Shown: piece by piece, positions 1-6,103 of the stretch
Numbering within the stretch: the first letter of the stretch is position 1
Layout of the letters: the number at the start of each line of letters is the position of its first letter
NCBI GenBank assembly: GCA_902790885.1
Contig: CADATR010000106.1
Span: forward strand, 1 to 6,247
Direction: 5' to 3'
DNA from: an uncultured Eubacteriales bacterium
Lineage (GTDB): Bacteria; Bacillota_A; Clostridia; Peptostreptococcales; Anaerovoracaceae
DNA: 6,247 bases
Program-made: the position numbers and the translations under genes
Notes under the pieces: generated by a model
The model's database searches: none
What the model was told of the DNA's origin: nothing
The model's input: only the letters and a program-made list of their open reading frames with translations

Positions 1-293
1 GATGGTTCAAGAGGCAGATTCTTTTCGTGATCCCAATATTTTCCGATGAATGGATACCTGGTCAGAACATCATTGAATCCGGGTAGGATCTTTCGATTGC
101 TGCAGAACGGGCAGCTGGTTCCAGCACTGCGATTCCAAACGGAGGTCTTCCAGCTGTGCCCAAGAGAACACTTCCACCACACCCTTCGATTGCTGCGAAG
201 AGTGATAGAAGCTGCATCCAGGCCAGTATTTTTTTCGTCATCCCATTCTGCAAGGAGCTCAGGACAGTCCGGAAGATAAAGTTTATTATTCAT
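1..293 (-). CDS. Zinc-ribbon (DUF4379-type) protein, N-terminal part, runs off left edge
   Basis: Reading the minus strand from the ATG at 293 gives 97 open codons with no stop before the window edge. Residues 39-48 read WWKCSLGHSW and residues 61-64 read CPFC, so C42, H46, C61 and C64 form a likely zinc-binding set. Around them lie the other hallmarks of the DUF4379 'probable zinc-ribbon' family: LLAEWDDEKN at 13-22 and, starting a second repeat, PFIGKYWDHEKN at 81-92. Such domains occur in tandem, sometimes attached to Vsr- or restriction-like nuclease domains; the C-terminus is not visible, so no enzymatic role is assigned. The start overlaps the stop of the coiled-coil gene by 8 bp and has GGAGG five bases upstream, so it is very likely translationally coupled to the transposition operon. 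It could be a DNA-binding accessory factor or the first cargo gene. Confidence 0.82.
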   Translation of the reverse strand, partial: MNNKLYLPDCPELLAEWDDEKNTGLDAASITLRSNRRVWWKCSLGHSWKTSVWNRSAGTSCPFCSNRKILPGFNDVLTRYPFIGKYWDHEKNLPLEP

Positions 294-1032
294 GAAAACC
301 TCCGATGGAATCCCACATCTTTTCAAGCAGGTTCTCTTCCCGTGATTGCATTGAGCGGTCTTTTTGAACGGCCTCAGATACAGATGAAGGAAAGCTGCTG
401 TCGATTAAACCTTTTTCAGCATCAGCAGATAGAGCTTTTTCATCGATATGGAGCACATGCTCTTCCTGAAGGATCGTGTCAGCCAAAGCCGGATAGAGAT
501 ATGTGCGAAGCATCGATCTGAGATACCGGTTCTCTACTAAAAGACGATAATTCTCAGATTTAAGAGAACGAATCTCTGCAGAGTGCGATGCAGCATTCTC
601 TTTAAGGGCTTTTAGTTCGTCATGGAGGGCAGACAGCTGTTTTCTGCAGCCAGTGAGCTCGGCATCTGCAGACTGACCTGCATCATATACATTTTTCCAG
701 TATTCATCCATTTCAGACAGAACTGAGATAAGTTCTTCAGGATCTTTGTATTTGCGGATGAGTGATCGTATATCCAGAGTCTTGTATGAACCTTCACCTA
801 CAATAGAGGAACCTCGCTCGTCAGAAACAAGCTTCTTCAGATACGAAATGTGAGCTTGAACTTCAGGATCTCTCCTAAAGTCGTATGCCTTAGCGGTAAC
901 TCCGTGGGCATAAGCATATTTCTCAAGAAGAGAACTCTTAAGCTTCGACGGATCTCCGGCAGCTTCTGATGAAAAATATTCATCAATTAGCCGGATCAGT
1001 TCATTAGAGTCATTCTTTCTCGGTCTTGCCAT
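286..1032 (-). CDS. Coiled-coil transposition accessory protein, TnpC-like
   Basis: This encodes 248 aa from the ATG at 1032, which has AAAGGAGG nine bases upstream; an in-frame ATG ten codons earlier (1062) lacks such a site. The N-terminus MARPRKND is basic. Residues about 30-67, including LLEKYA, AYDFRRDPEV and HISYLKKL, look like a small helical DNA-binding region. Residues about 124-180 form a heptad-rich coiled coil (KQLSALHDELKALKEN, then RSLKSENYRLLVENRYL). The C-terminal 60 residues are acidic and serine-rich. It holds the place of TnpC in Tn554 (known at about 125 aa, non-essential but affecting transposition efficiency and orientation) and resembles the DUF6262 proteins that accompany paired recombinases. 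At 248 aa it is about twice Tn554 TnpC. There is no recombinase motif. The role as a recombinase partner is inferred from position and coiled coil; the gene overlaps the upstream recombinase by 23 bp. Confidence 0.7.
   Translation of the reverse strand: MARPRKNDSNELIRLIDEYFSSEAAGDPSKLKSSLLEKYAYAHGVTAKAYDFRRDPEVQAHISYLKKLVSDERGSSIVGEGSYKTLDIRSLIRKYKDPEELISVLSEMDEYWKNVYDAGQSADAELTGCRKQLSALHDELKALKENAASHSAEIRSLKSENYRLLVENRYLRSMLRTYLYPALADTILQEEHVLHIDEKALSADAEKGLIDSSFPSSVSEAVQKDRSMQSREENLLEKMWDSIGGFHE
299..303 (-). promoter_or_regulatory. Ribosome binding site of the zinc-ribbon gene
   Basis: GGAGG on the minus strand, five bases before the ATG at 293, lies within the last codons of the coiled-coil gene. 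It supports the partial gene being real and translationally coupled. Confidence 0.7.
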
Positions 1033-2638
1033 GAGATGCAGCCTCCTTTCGGCGCAGATCATTCAGGATAGAATCCATGTAGTTCCTGCAACTGCTCTGA
1101 AGTCTCAAAAGAGCACGATAGAGATCTCCGGACGAAGCTCCGCCAAGTCTTACGGTTTCAGTCATGTACATCAGAAACCATGAGTCAGCTTTGACACGCT
1201 CCTTGTTAAAATCCGTATCCTCAAAATGAAAGAGCATGCCCTGCCTGTCCGGGCAGAAATAACGGCAGTCATCGCAACTGCCGAGCTGACCGTTTTCGCT
1301 GATGCTGCGTATACAGTCCCTGACAGAATTAGCGATATATTCCTGTGAGCAGCACCAACCGCCATTTATACGGACTTTTTCATGCGGGAACTCAAGAACA
1401 TAATGTGATGATCCGGATGGCGGATCAACAGAAGTCTTTATGGATCTCCGATAGAACTCATATGTCGCACATTCCACAAGCGATGAGATATTGGAATAGT
1501 AGTGTGAGCTTATGTCTATACGGTCATGTCCTGCAAGTTCTCTGCAGATGACAGGGGAACCTCCTGAGATGATCAGGTTGATCATTGCAAGATGTCTGGT
1601 ATCTCCAAGTTGAAGCTTCGGTTCAGAAGGATCCTGATCTGCAAAATGATTGTAGAAGAATCTTAATGAGCGTTTCAGATTACTGTAACTGTAGCTATTG
1701 TTGGCGCGATTGCATGACGGGGTGTGAACGTAGTCATAGTAATAGTCTACGGAAAACAGATATCTGCCGGATGTATATCCGCGATCTTTAAGCATATCTT
1801 TATACCACTGCACCTGTTTGACTATACTATCCGGAACTTCGTAATCTACTACGATAAAGTCGCCATCGACAGTGTATGAGAACTTTTCAAAGCCGCCTTT
1901 GAGGCGTGTGCGTCTGACCCGGATCATATGACGTCCATCACGCGTGTAGATACAGTCATACGGCATCAGCGTGAATTCAGTCGGTCGTAAAGGGAGGATC
2001 ATAGTCAGATGCCACCATAACCACAGAGGGAAAAGGAACAGCCGGTCTTCATCTGAAGCAGTTTCCCATACTGATCCAATGCGGTCATGAAAGCGAAGAT
2101 AGGCGGTGAAGTCGGCTAAAAGACGCTGATCGCCGGATCGTATGGCTGTGTCAGGGAGATCGGCAAATCTTTCTGCTGCTTTCTCCCGAGACTCACAAGA
2201 ACCCGGGAGTAGCCGCAGGAATTCGGCAATGAAGGATCGACTGCTGCTTTTGGAAGAAAACTCCATTGGATCTTCCGCATACATAAGCCTGTTCAGAGAC
2301 CTCGTCAGACTACAAAGCGAGCCCAAACCAAGGCTACCCATCTTCATGAGGATGAAGGCCTTCATATATTGCTTCAGAAGAGCAGGATCACAATGGATCC
2401 ATTTCTCGGCATTTCTGCGATAGAGAAATTCATTGAAACAGAATGACAGACGGACACGGATCCGTTCATCCGTCAGGATCCAGATGTCTGAATCGATACT
2501 TTCTGCAGATATTATGCCGTGACTTTTATACGCATCGAAGATCGTTCCGACATGTTCGAGGATCGAAGTATCCATAATGTTTATTACAAAATCGCGGCGG
2601 AATGAACCGTCACTGATCAGTGCTGATGAAACGATCAT
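1010..2638 (-). CDS. Tyrosine recombinase 3 (phage-integrase fold, cysteine-rich C-terminus)
   Basis: This encodes 542 aa from the ATG at 2638, chosen because GGAGGGAGG lies 11 bases upstream; the open frame extends to an ATG at 2716, but that would overlap the preceding gene by 107 bp with no comparable signal. The catalytic domain shows motif I as LPLRPTEF (R218), a candidate beta-hairpin Lys at K247, box II as LGDTRHLA (R348, with Gly345 where His is usual), the AGH motif (H371) and the nucleophile in ISSHYYSN (Y380, or Y381). After the active site, about 110 residues carry cysteines C429, C430, C442, C455, C458 and C462, the last three as CDDCRYFC, which could bind zinc. It presumably cuts and rejoins DNA through a 3'-phosphotyrosine bond during excision and insertion. 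Classical Tn554 has no third recombinase; RIT elements do. It overlaps its neighbours by 29 and 23 bp. Confidence 0.85.
   Translation of the reverse strand: MIVSSALISDGSFRRDFVINIMDTSILEHVGTIFDAYKSHGIISAESIDSDIWILTDERIRVRLSFCFNEFLYRRNAEKWIHCDPALLKQYMKAFILMKMGSLGLGSLCSLTRSLNRLMYAEDPMEFSSKSSSRSFIAEFLRLLPGSCESREKAAERFADLPDTAIRSGDQRLLADFTAYLRFHDRIGSVWETASDEDRLFLFPLWLWWHLTMILPLRPTEFTLMPYDCIYTRDGRHMIRVRRTRLKGGFEKFSYTVDGDFIVVDYEVPDSIVKQVQWYKDMLKDRGYTSGRYLFSVDYYYDYVHTPSCNRANNSYSYSNLKRSLRFFYNHFADQDPSEPKLQLGDTRHLAMINLIISGGSPVICRELAGHDRIDISSHYYSNISSLVECATYEFYRRSIKTSVDPPSGSSHYVLEFPHEKVRINGGWCCSQEYIANSVRDCIRSISENGQLGSCDDCRYFCPDRQGMLFHFEDTDFNKERVKADSWFLMYMTETVRLGGASSGDLYRALLRLQSSCRNYMDSILNDLRRKEAASHGKTEKE
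1042..1049 (-). promoter_or_regulatory. Ribosome binding site of the coiled-coil gene, decides the start
   Basis: AAAGGAGG on the minus strand, nine bases before the ATG at 1032, lies inside the end of the recombinase 3 gene and excludes the in-frame ATG at 1062 as the main start. Confidence 0.8.
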
Positions 2639-4499
2639 AGTGTTCCAAACCTCCCTCCAGTATCTGATGGTATGGTGTGAGATCTGCTTCGGGGTACATA
2701 AGTCGGAGACCGTCAAAGTACTCTCTGATCAACGGAAGTATTGCAGTACGGATGATCTCAGCGGATCGCCAGTCGCCGGACCTTTTATGCTCAGATAATA
2801 GCCTTGCATATTCGGCGGTCAGATGATGGAGTGCAGCTTTTGTACATATTTCATACTGACATGTGATGCAACTTTTGCGTTCCGGAAAACGGCAGGCTTG
2901 GCCGGAAGCAGTGAGAGCACAAAGATAGCCTTCCTGCCGTGCTGCGGCTTCACCGGATGCAATACGCGCAAGAATCTCAGATGAATCTGTCTGCATCTCG
3001 AACAATTCATGCAGTACCTGCTTTGCATGAGCCATGGCATGGCTGCCCGCAGATACCAGAGTCTCTATACCGCGAGGATCGATGCCGATTTCTCTGATCA
3101 GATCAGTCTGAGAGAAAATGCTCAGCCTTTGGTAATCTTCACCAAAACACGTTTTAAGGAGCAAGTGAGGGATAAAGCCGAATACACCGCGCTCGAACAT
3201 TTCAAAGAGCACTATCCTGGGCTTCAGTCCTGCGAAAGCAGCATCTTTGAGATAGATGTCGGTCGTTTGCGGAAGTGTGGCGAGAGTTCCTTTATGGCTG
3301 CGTGCTATAGCTGCGATAAGATAGCCGTTTATATGAGTATCTGTGTTTGCATCAGCGATGATCTCGAGACCCTGCAGATATGCCTTATTGGCGCTGCGGA
3401 TGCTGAAGTTTTTCCGATCCAGGATCTCGCAGAAAGGCTGACCAAAGAATCTTCGCAATGAACGGTAAGCAGTTTCGTGCTTCAGAAATGGCTTACCTGC
3501 CATGGCCTCAGGGAAGTAGCTGGCCGCAATAGACAATATGATACCAAATGGCTTTTCTATACTTGCTGGAATTGAAAGTTTCAGACCAGGAACGTTCTGT
3601 ACTGCAGATGTTTTATTCGGAAAGGATTCCTTATATTTCAAACGAAAAACGAGTTCCCTTGCAAAACGGCCGGGATCAGGTATTTCACCATGAAGAATAC
3701 GCTGCCGGAATTCGTCACCTTCATACGGAAGAGAAGGTTTCGGGATCCTGACAACATCGGATCCCCTTAGTCCACTGACAAAGAAGAATGCAAGAAATGC
3801 CCACAGATTAGCATAGTGCTGTGAATAGCAGGCTTTTTCAAGAAGATCATGATCGGCCCAGTAATGTTCATTGAATATGCAGTAAGCCAAAGCAGAAAAT
3901 TCCTGAAATGTGTAAGCATCAACCACTCTTGTGCCCTTACGGGTATGAACACTGTATGTTATGTGTGAATCGCGGCTCTTATCCGTCAATGAATCCAGAT
4001 AGGATGTGAACAAACGCATATGCTGTTGGGGAAGGTCCTTGAGTATGGATCCGAGCAACTCTTCTCTGACAGTTAAAGGCATTTCGGACACCTCCTCAGA
4101 CAGTTCTGAAAGCAGGTAATCCAGTAATTCCCATGATGGTTTGCGATGCTCAAGGGAATTAGCGTATATGAACTCGTGATATGTACGGCAGGTTTCTGGG
4201 AGAAACTGCCTGCCATAATTACAGAGAATATCCAGACGATCCTGATCGGATCTTTTGTATGCCGTAAGCCACAGGACAAGACGGGCTTTCAGTTCACACA
4301 TTACTTTTTCGGATACTGCCCACGGATATCTGAGTTGAATGATGTCTTCTTTATTCATTCGCGGAAAGACGGCATTTTCAAGAATGCCGTTCTGCTCCAT
4401 GAACAGGATGAGAGCCCGGCGGTCTTTCAGGCTGCCGGAGTAGAGTGAACCTGATTCGCAAGCATATTCCAGGATCTCATCGAAGAAATTATTGCTCAA
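2610..4499 (-). CDS. Tyrosine recombinase 2, TnpB-like (large, C-terminal cysteine cluster)
   Basis: This encodes 629 aa from the TTG at 4499, close to the roughly 630 aa of Tn554 TnpB. The frame is open to a GTG at 4511, but that GTG lies inside AAAGAAGGTGA (4508-4518), a near match to the anti-SD complement, which fits the TTG 11 bases downstream better. The catalytic domain shows motif I as VSGLRGSD (R245), box II as NFSIRSAN (R368, with Phe365 at the usual His position), a His in ARSHKG (H402) and the probable nucleophile in TTDIYLKD (Y416). The N-terminal 200 residues are helical and match a core-binding region. The C-terminal part has C536, C544, C547 and C552 in the pattern C-x7-C-x2-C-x4-C (SCITCQYEIC), a probable zinc site. 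It is expected to act with the other recombinases on the element ends. It overlaps gene 1 by 11 bp and gene 3 by 29 bp. Confidence 0.87.
   Translation of the reverse strand: MSNNFFDEILEYACESGSLYSGSLKDRRALILFMEQNGILENAVFPRMNKEDIIQLRYPWAVSEKVMCELKARLVLWLTAYKRSDQDRLDILCNYGRQFLPETCRTYHEFIYANSLEHRKPSWELLDYLLSELSEEVSEMPLTVREELLGSILKDLPQQHMRLFTSYLDSLTDKSRDSHITYSVHTRKGTRVVDAYTFQEFSALAYCIFNEHYWADHDLLEKACYSQHYANLWAFLAFFFVSGLRGSDVVRIPKPSLPYEGDEFRQRILHGEIPDPGRFARELVFRLKYKESFPNKTSAVQNVPGLKLSIPASIEKPFGIILSIAASYFPEAMAGKPFLKHETAYRSLRRFFGQPFCEILDRKNFSIRSANKAYLQGLEIIADANTDTHINGYLIAAIARSHKGTLATLPQTTDIYLKDAAFAGLKPRIVLFEMFERGVFGFIPHLLLKTCFGEDYQRLSIFSQTDLIREIGIDPRGIETLVSAGSHAMAHAKQVLHELFEMQTDSSEILARIASGEAAARQEGYLCALTASGQACRFPERKSCITCQYEICTKAALHHLTAEYARLLSEHKRSGDWRSAEIIRTAILPLIREYFDGLRLMYPEADLTPYHQILEGGLEHYDRFISTDQ
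2650..2658 (-). promoter_or_regulatory. Ribosome binding site of recombinase 3, decides the start
   Basis: GGAGGGAGG on the minus strand, 11 bases before the ATG at 2638, lies inside the end of the recombinase 2 gene. It places the start at 2638 rather than at the upstream in-frame ATG at 2716. Confidence 0.75.
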
Positions 4500-5799
4500 A
4501 GATTTGTTCACCTTCTTTCATCAGCGCTTCTGCAAGCATGCCGTTGGCTGTGCATAATTCACGTACAAGATCACCTTTGTTCTGGAGGTAGAGAAATGCG
4601 CTTTCAGGACTTTTGTCTCCGCGCCAGAACTGAAGATTTGCTATATCTTCACCGCGAAGAGCGAGCTGTACCGAAAACCAGTGCCTGAGTGAGTGTGGCC
4701 CGAGCGTGTTCTCGCAGAGAAGCTGGCCATAGATCCTGCATTCAGGATCTTCATGTGATAAGAGCATCGGTCTAAGGTGATCCTGGACAAGGAAAACGAA
4801 TCTGTTGTAGTAGGTCTGGTAGGTCATGGCTTTGCCCTGACTGTTAACGAACATTGGACAGTAATCCCGTTCAAAGGCATGAGTTTTAAGGTATTCCTTG
4901 TGAAATGCATACATCCTGCTGAACACATTGAGAAATGGCGGATACACATGGGCTGTGCGCTCTCTTTTGACCATGCCACAGGTCACTCCATCGCTGCGCA
5001 TGGCATATTCATGGGTTAGGTCAATATCTGCACGTGTGAGCATAGAACCTCTGAATGTGAGTATTAATCCCGGGCCCTTCGGACTTTGCTCCTGCCGGAC
5101 GTTCATTGCCTCACCGGGCCGGAGACCGGCAAACGCACTGAGCGCCATAGCAAAGGCGATGTCCGGCGTGTATCTGACTGCAAGATTCATCAATATCTGA
5201 AAGACTTTAGTAGGCATATCCCGGAACACTTCCTTGTGCTCCGGAGCAATCGATACCTGAAAGTCCGGGATAGAAACGATTTGAGGTTTCCCATAACGGG
5301 TCATCTTCTTTTGATCGCTGTAAAGCTCTGCCGGGGTGACTGACATGTACCCGGTGTATTTGCGGTAAAGACGGCTGAAAAAGCCGGTTACTGATACGAT
5401 GCATTTTTCGACATCCTGACCACCGCGGTGACCACCACCGCGTTTCTCGGACAAAGCGTAATCCATAAAAAATGCTGAGAGCATATCCTTTGTAATGCTG
5501 AAGATATGATCTATCCCGTATACACCATGATGCTCTATGAGTATGTAGTTCAGCATTCTGGTGATGTAGATCATCTTTTCGCGAGCGTTTGATGTGAGCG
5601 GTTTGTACACGCTGCCTTCGTAAACACCTGTGAAGCGATGCAGCTTGGTAAAACGGACAATGACACCGTAGCGGTTCTTTAGAACAATGAAATATCTGGG
5701 ATATGCAATGCCATCGGGTCCGGTAAGTTTGTGAGCATAAACAGCATAATGGTAGTCCCTGATCTTTCCGGCATGCGGGAAACTTATGATCTGTCCCAT
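4489..5799 (-). CDS. Tyrosine recombinase 1, TnpA-like integrase
   Basis: This encodes 436 aa from the ATG at 5799, with TTTGAGG seven bases upstream. It is the first gene of the operon and the one nearest the element end, as tnpA is in Tn554 (361 aa there). Residues about 70-160 form a helical core-binding domain broken by a glycine-rich linker (GGGHRGG, 121-127). The catalytic domain (about 190-415) has motif I as FAGLRPGE (R227), a candidate Lys at K278, box II as GPHSLRHW (H369, R372) and the nucleophile in ESAFLYLQNKG (Y404). In the segment before it, FWRGDKSPES, Asp395 stands where many family members have the GH histidine, with Trp392 nearby. It has the most complete active site of the three recombinases, so it is the likeliest main cleavage enzyme. 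Unlike the other two it has no cysteine cluster at its C-terminus. Confidence 0.9.
   Translation of the reverse strand: MGQIISFPHAGKIRDYHYAVYAHKLTGPDGIAYPRYFIVLKNRYGVIVRFTKLHRFTGVYEGSVYKPLTSNAREKMIYITRMLNYILIEHHGVYGIDHIFSITKDMLSAFFMDYALSEKRGGGHRGGQDVEKCIVSVTGFFSRLYRKYTGYMSVTPAELYSDQKKMTRYGKPQIVSIPDFQVSIAPEHKEVFRDMPTKVFQILMNLAVRYTPDIAFAMALSAFAGLRPGEAMNVRQEQSPKGPGLILTFRGSMLTRADIDLTHEYAMRSDGVTCGMVKRERTAHVYPPFLNVFSRMYAFHKEYLKTHAFERDYCPMFVNSQGKAMTYQTYYNRFVFLVQDHLRPMLLSHEDPECRIYGQLLCENTLGPHSLRHWFSVQLALRGEDIANLQFWRGDKSPESAFLYLQNKGDLVRELCTANGMLAEALMKEGEQIFEQ
4508..4518 (-). promoter_or_regulatory. Ribosome binding site of recombinase 2, favours TTG start
   Basis: AAAGAAGGTGA on the minus strand differs at one base from AAAGGAGGTGA. 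It spans the GTG at 4511, which can therefore hardly be the start, and lies 11 bases (counted from AAGG) before the TTG at 4499. The same 11-base spacing is seen at recombinase 3. Confidence 0.55.
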
Positions 5800-5806
5800 G
5801 AAAAAA

Positions 5807-5813
5807 CCTCAAA
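5807..5813 (-). promoter_or_regulatory. Ribosome binding site of recombinase 1
   Basis: TTTGAGG on the minus strand ends seven bases before the ATG at 5799 and supports that start. Confidence 0.6.
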
Positions 5814-5866
5814 CAATAACAGGAAAACTAAGCTTTATGTACAAAATGTTAGCAGATAAGTCATTT

Positions 5867-5879
5867 CAGAATAATTCTG
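5867..5879. repeat. 13-bp palindrome CAGAATAATTCTG
   Basis: A perfect 6+6 palindrome about a central base lies 68 bp upstream of the first recombinase start. The position suits an operator in the operon leader, but no regulator is visible in the window. It is too short and AT-rich to be a convincing terminator and has no U-tract. Confidence 0.4.
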
Positions 5880-5971
5880 TTATTGAAATTATGGCTGTGA
5901 TGTACTGAAAGGTTAGGCGTGTTGACAGGAGAAACGAACAAAACCAAGACTTGCCGTTTCTGCAAAAATGA

Positions 5972-5986
5972 ACAAAACCATTTTGT
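5972..5986. repeat. Dyad ACAAAA-CCA-TTTTGT
   Basis: This is a perfect 6+6 inverted repeat around a 3-bp centre, made by head-to-head placement of motif copies 3 and 4. It could be bound by a recombinase dimer or an autoregulator of the operon. Confidence 0.55.
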
Positions 5987-6070
5987 AGATATTAATCATT
6001 TTGTCGATTGGAAGGAGTTGATGAACAAAACTGTGAAAGCATGAAAACTCAAGCACTTTAAGCAAGAAGA

Positions 6071-6079
6071 AGGGAGGAG
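6071..6079 (+). promoter_or_regulatory. Shine-Dalgarno sequence facing the radC remnant
   Basis: AGGGAGGAG lies on the plus strand, six bases before a TTG at 6086 that is in frame with the radC fragment (in-frame stop TAA at 6059 just upstream). It lies on the element side of the junction, so the element end itself may supply a translation start for the truncated radC. An in-frame ATG also exists at 6116, without a good site at the right distance. Confidence 0.4.
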
Positions 6080-6103
6080 AGAATTTTGTCGATAAAAATT
6101 AAG

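Larger units (their letters stand above)
5837..6093. repeat. Seven-copy ACAAAA-core motif, putative recombinase binding sites
   Basis: An 11-bp motif with consensus AYSNACAAAAY occurs seven times in 257 bp. Plus-strand copies: 5837-5847 (ATGTACAAAAT), 5934-5944 (ACGAACAAAAC), 5968-5978 and 6021-6031 (both ATGAACAAAAC). Minus-strand copies, written on the plus strand: 5980-5990 (ATTTTGTAGAT), 5998-6008 and 6083-6093 (both ATTTTGTCGAT). The copies split into an ATGAACAAAAC type and an ATCGACAAAAT type. The last copy lies about 10-25 bp from the radC junction. Tyrosine recombinases commonly use such short core- and arm-type sites at element ends, so this is the likely recombinase-binding array. 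Binding itself is inferred. Confidence 0.72.
5800..6103. other. Non-coding element end, about 300 bp
   Basis: There is no gene here. The stretch is AT-rich compared with the operon and holds the leader of the recombinase operon (reading left), seven ACAAAA-core motifs, a 13-bp palindrome and, at its right end, a strong plus-strand Shine-Dalgarno sequence. I could not find a convincing -35/-10 pair for the operon; the promoter must lie here or beyond the terminus. By position this is where the recombinases would bind. Confidence 0.6.

Noticed and set aside
1..4500. GATC looks about two to three times more frequent than expected in genes 2 to 4.
   Set aside because: Gene 1 does not show it, and frequent GAT and ATC codons could explain it; a proper count against codon-shuffled sequence would be needed.
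4777..5343. Several plus-strand open frames of 80-150 codons opposite the recombinases.
   Set aside because: They are antisense shadows of genes with clear catalytic motifs and show no domain signature or ribosome site.
5825..5870. Possible minus-strand promoter (ATGACT, then TACATA or CATAAA) ahead of recombinase 1.
   Set aside because: Matches are only 3-4 of 6 in each hexamer; in an AT-rich leader this is expected by chance.
5899..5904. GATGTA, the core sequence known at Tn554 ends.
   Set aside because: It lies about 200 bp from the radC fragment, with a stop in the radC frame between them, and the hexamer occurs elsewhere in the window by chance.
5922..5927. Perfect TTGACA (-35 hexamer) on the plus strand.
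   Set aside because: Seventeen bases downstream the sequence is CAAGAC, with no -10 hexamer at any accepted spacing, so no promoter is called.
6021..6062. Two tiny overlapping plus-strand ORFs (7 and 6 codons, ATGA overlap) after AAGGAG.
   Set aside because: The AAGGAG-to-ATG gap is only three bases and the first ORF overlaps repeat copy 6; a leader peptide is possible but unsupported.
5837..6093. CRISPR array or replication iterons.
   Set aside because: Copies are only 11 bp, unevenly spaced and in both orientations, with no Cas or Rep gene; they fit recombinase sites better.
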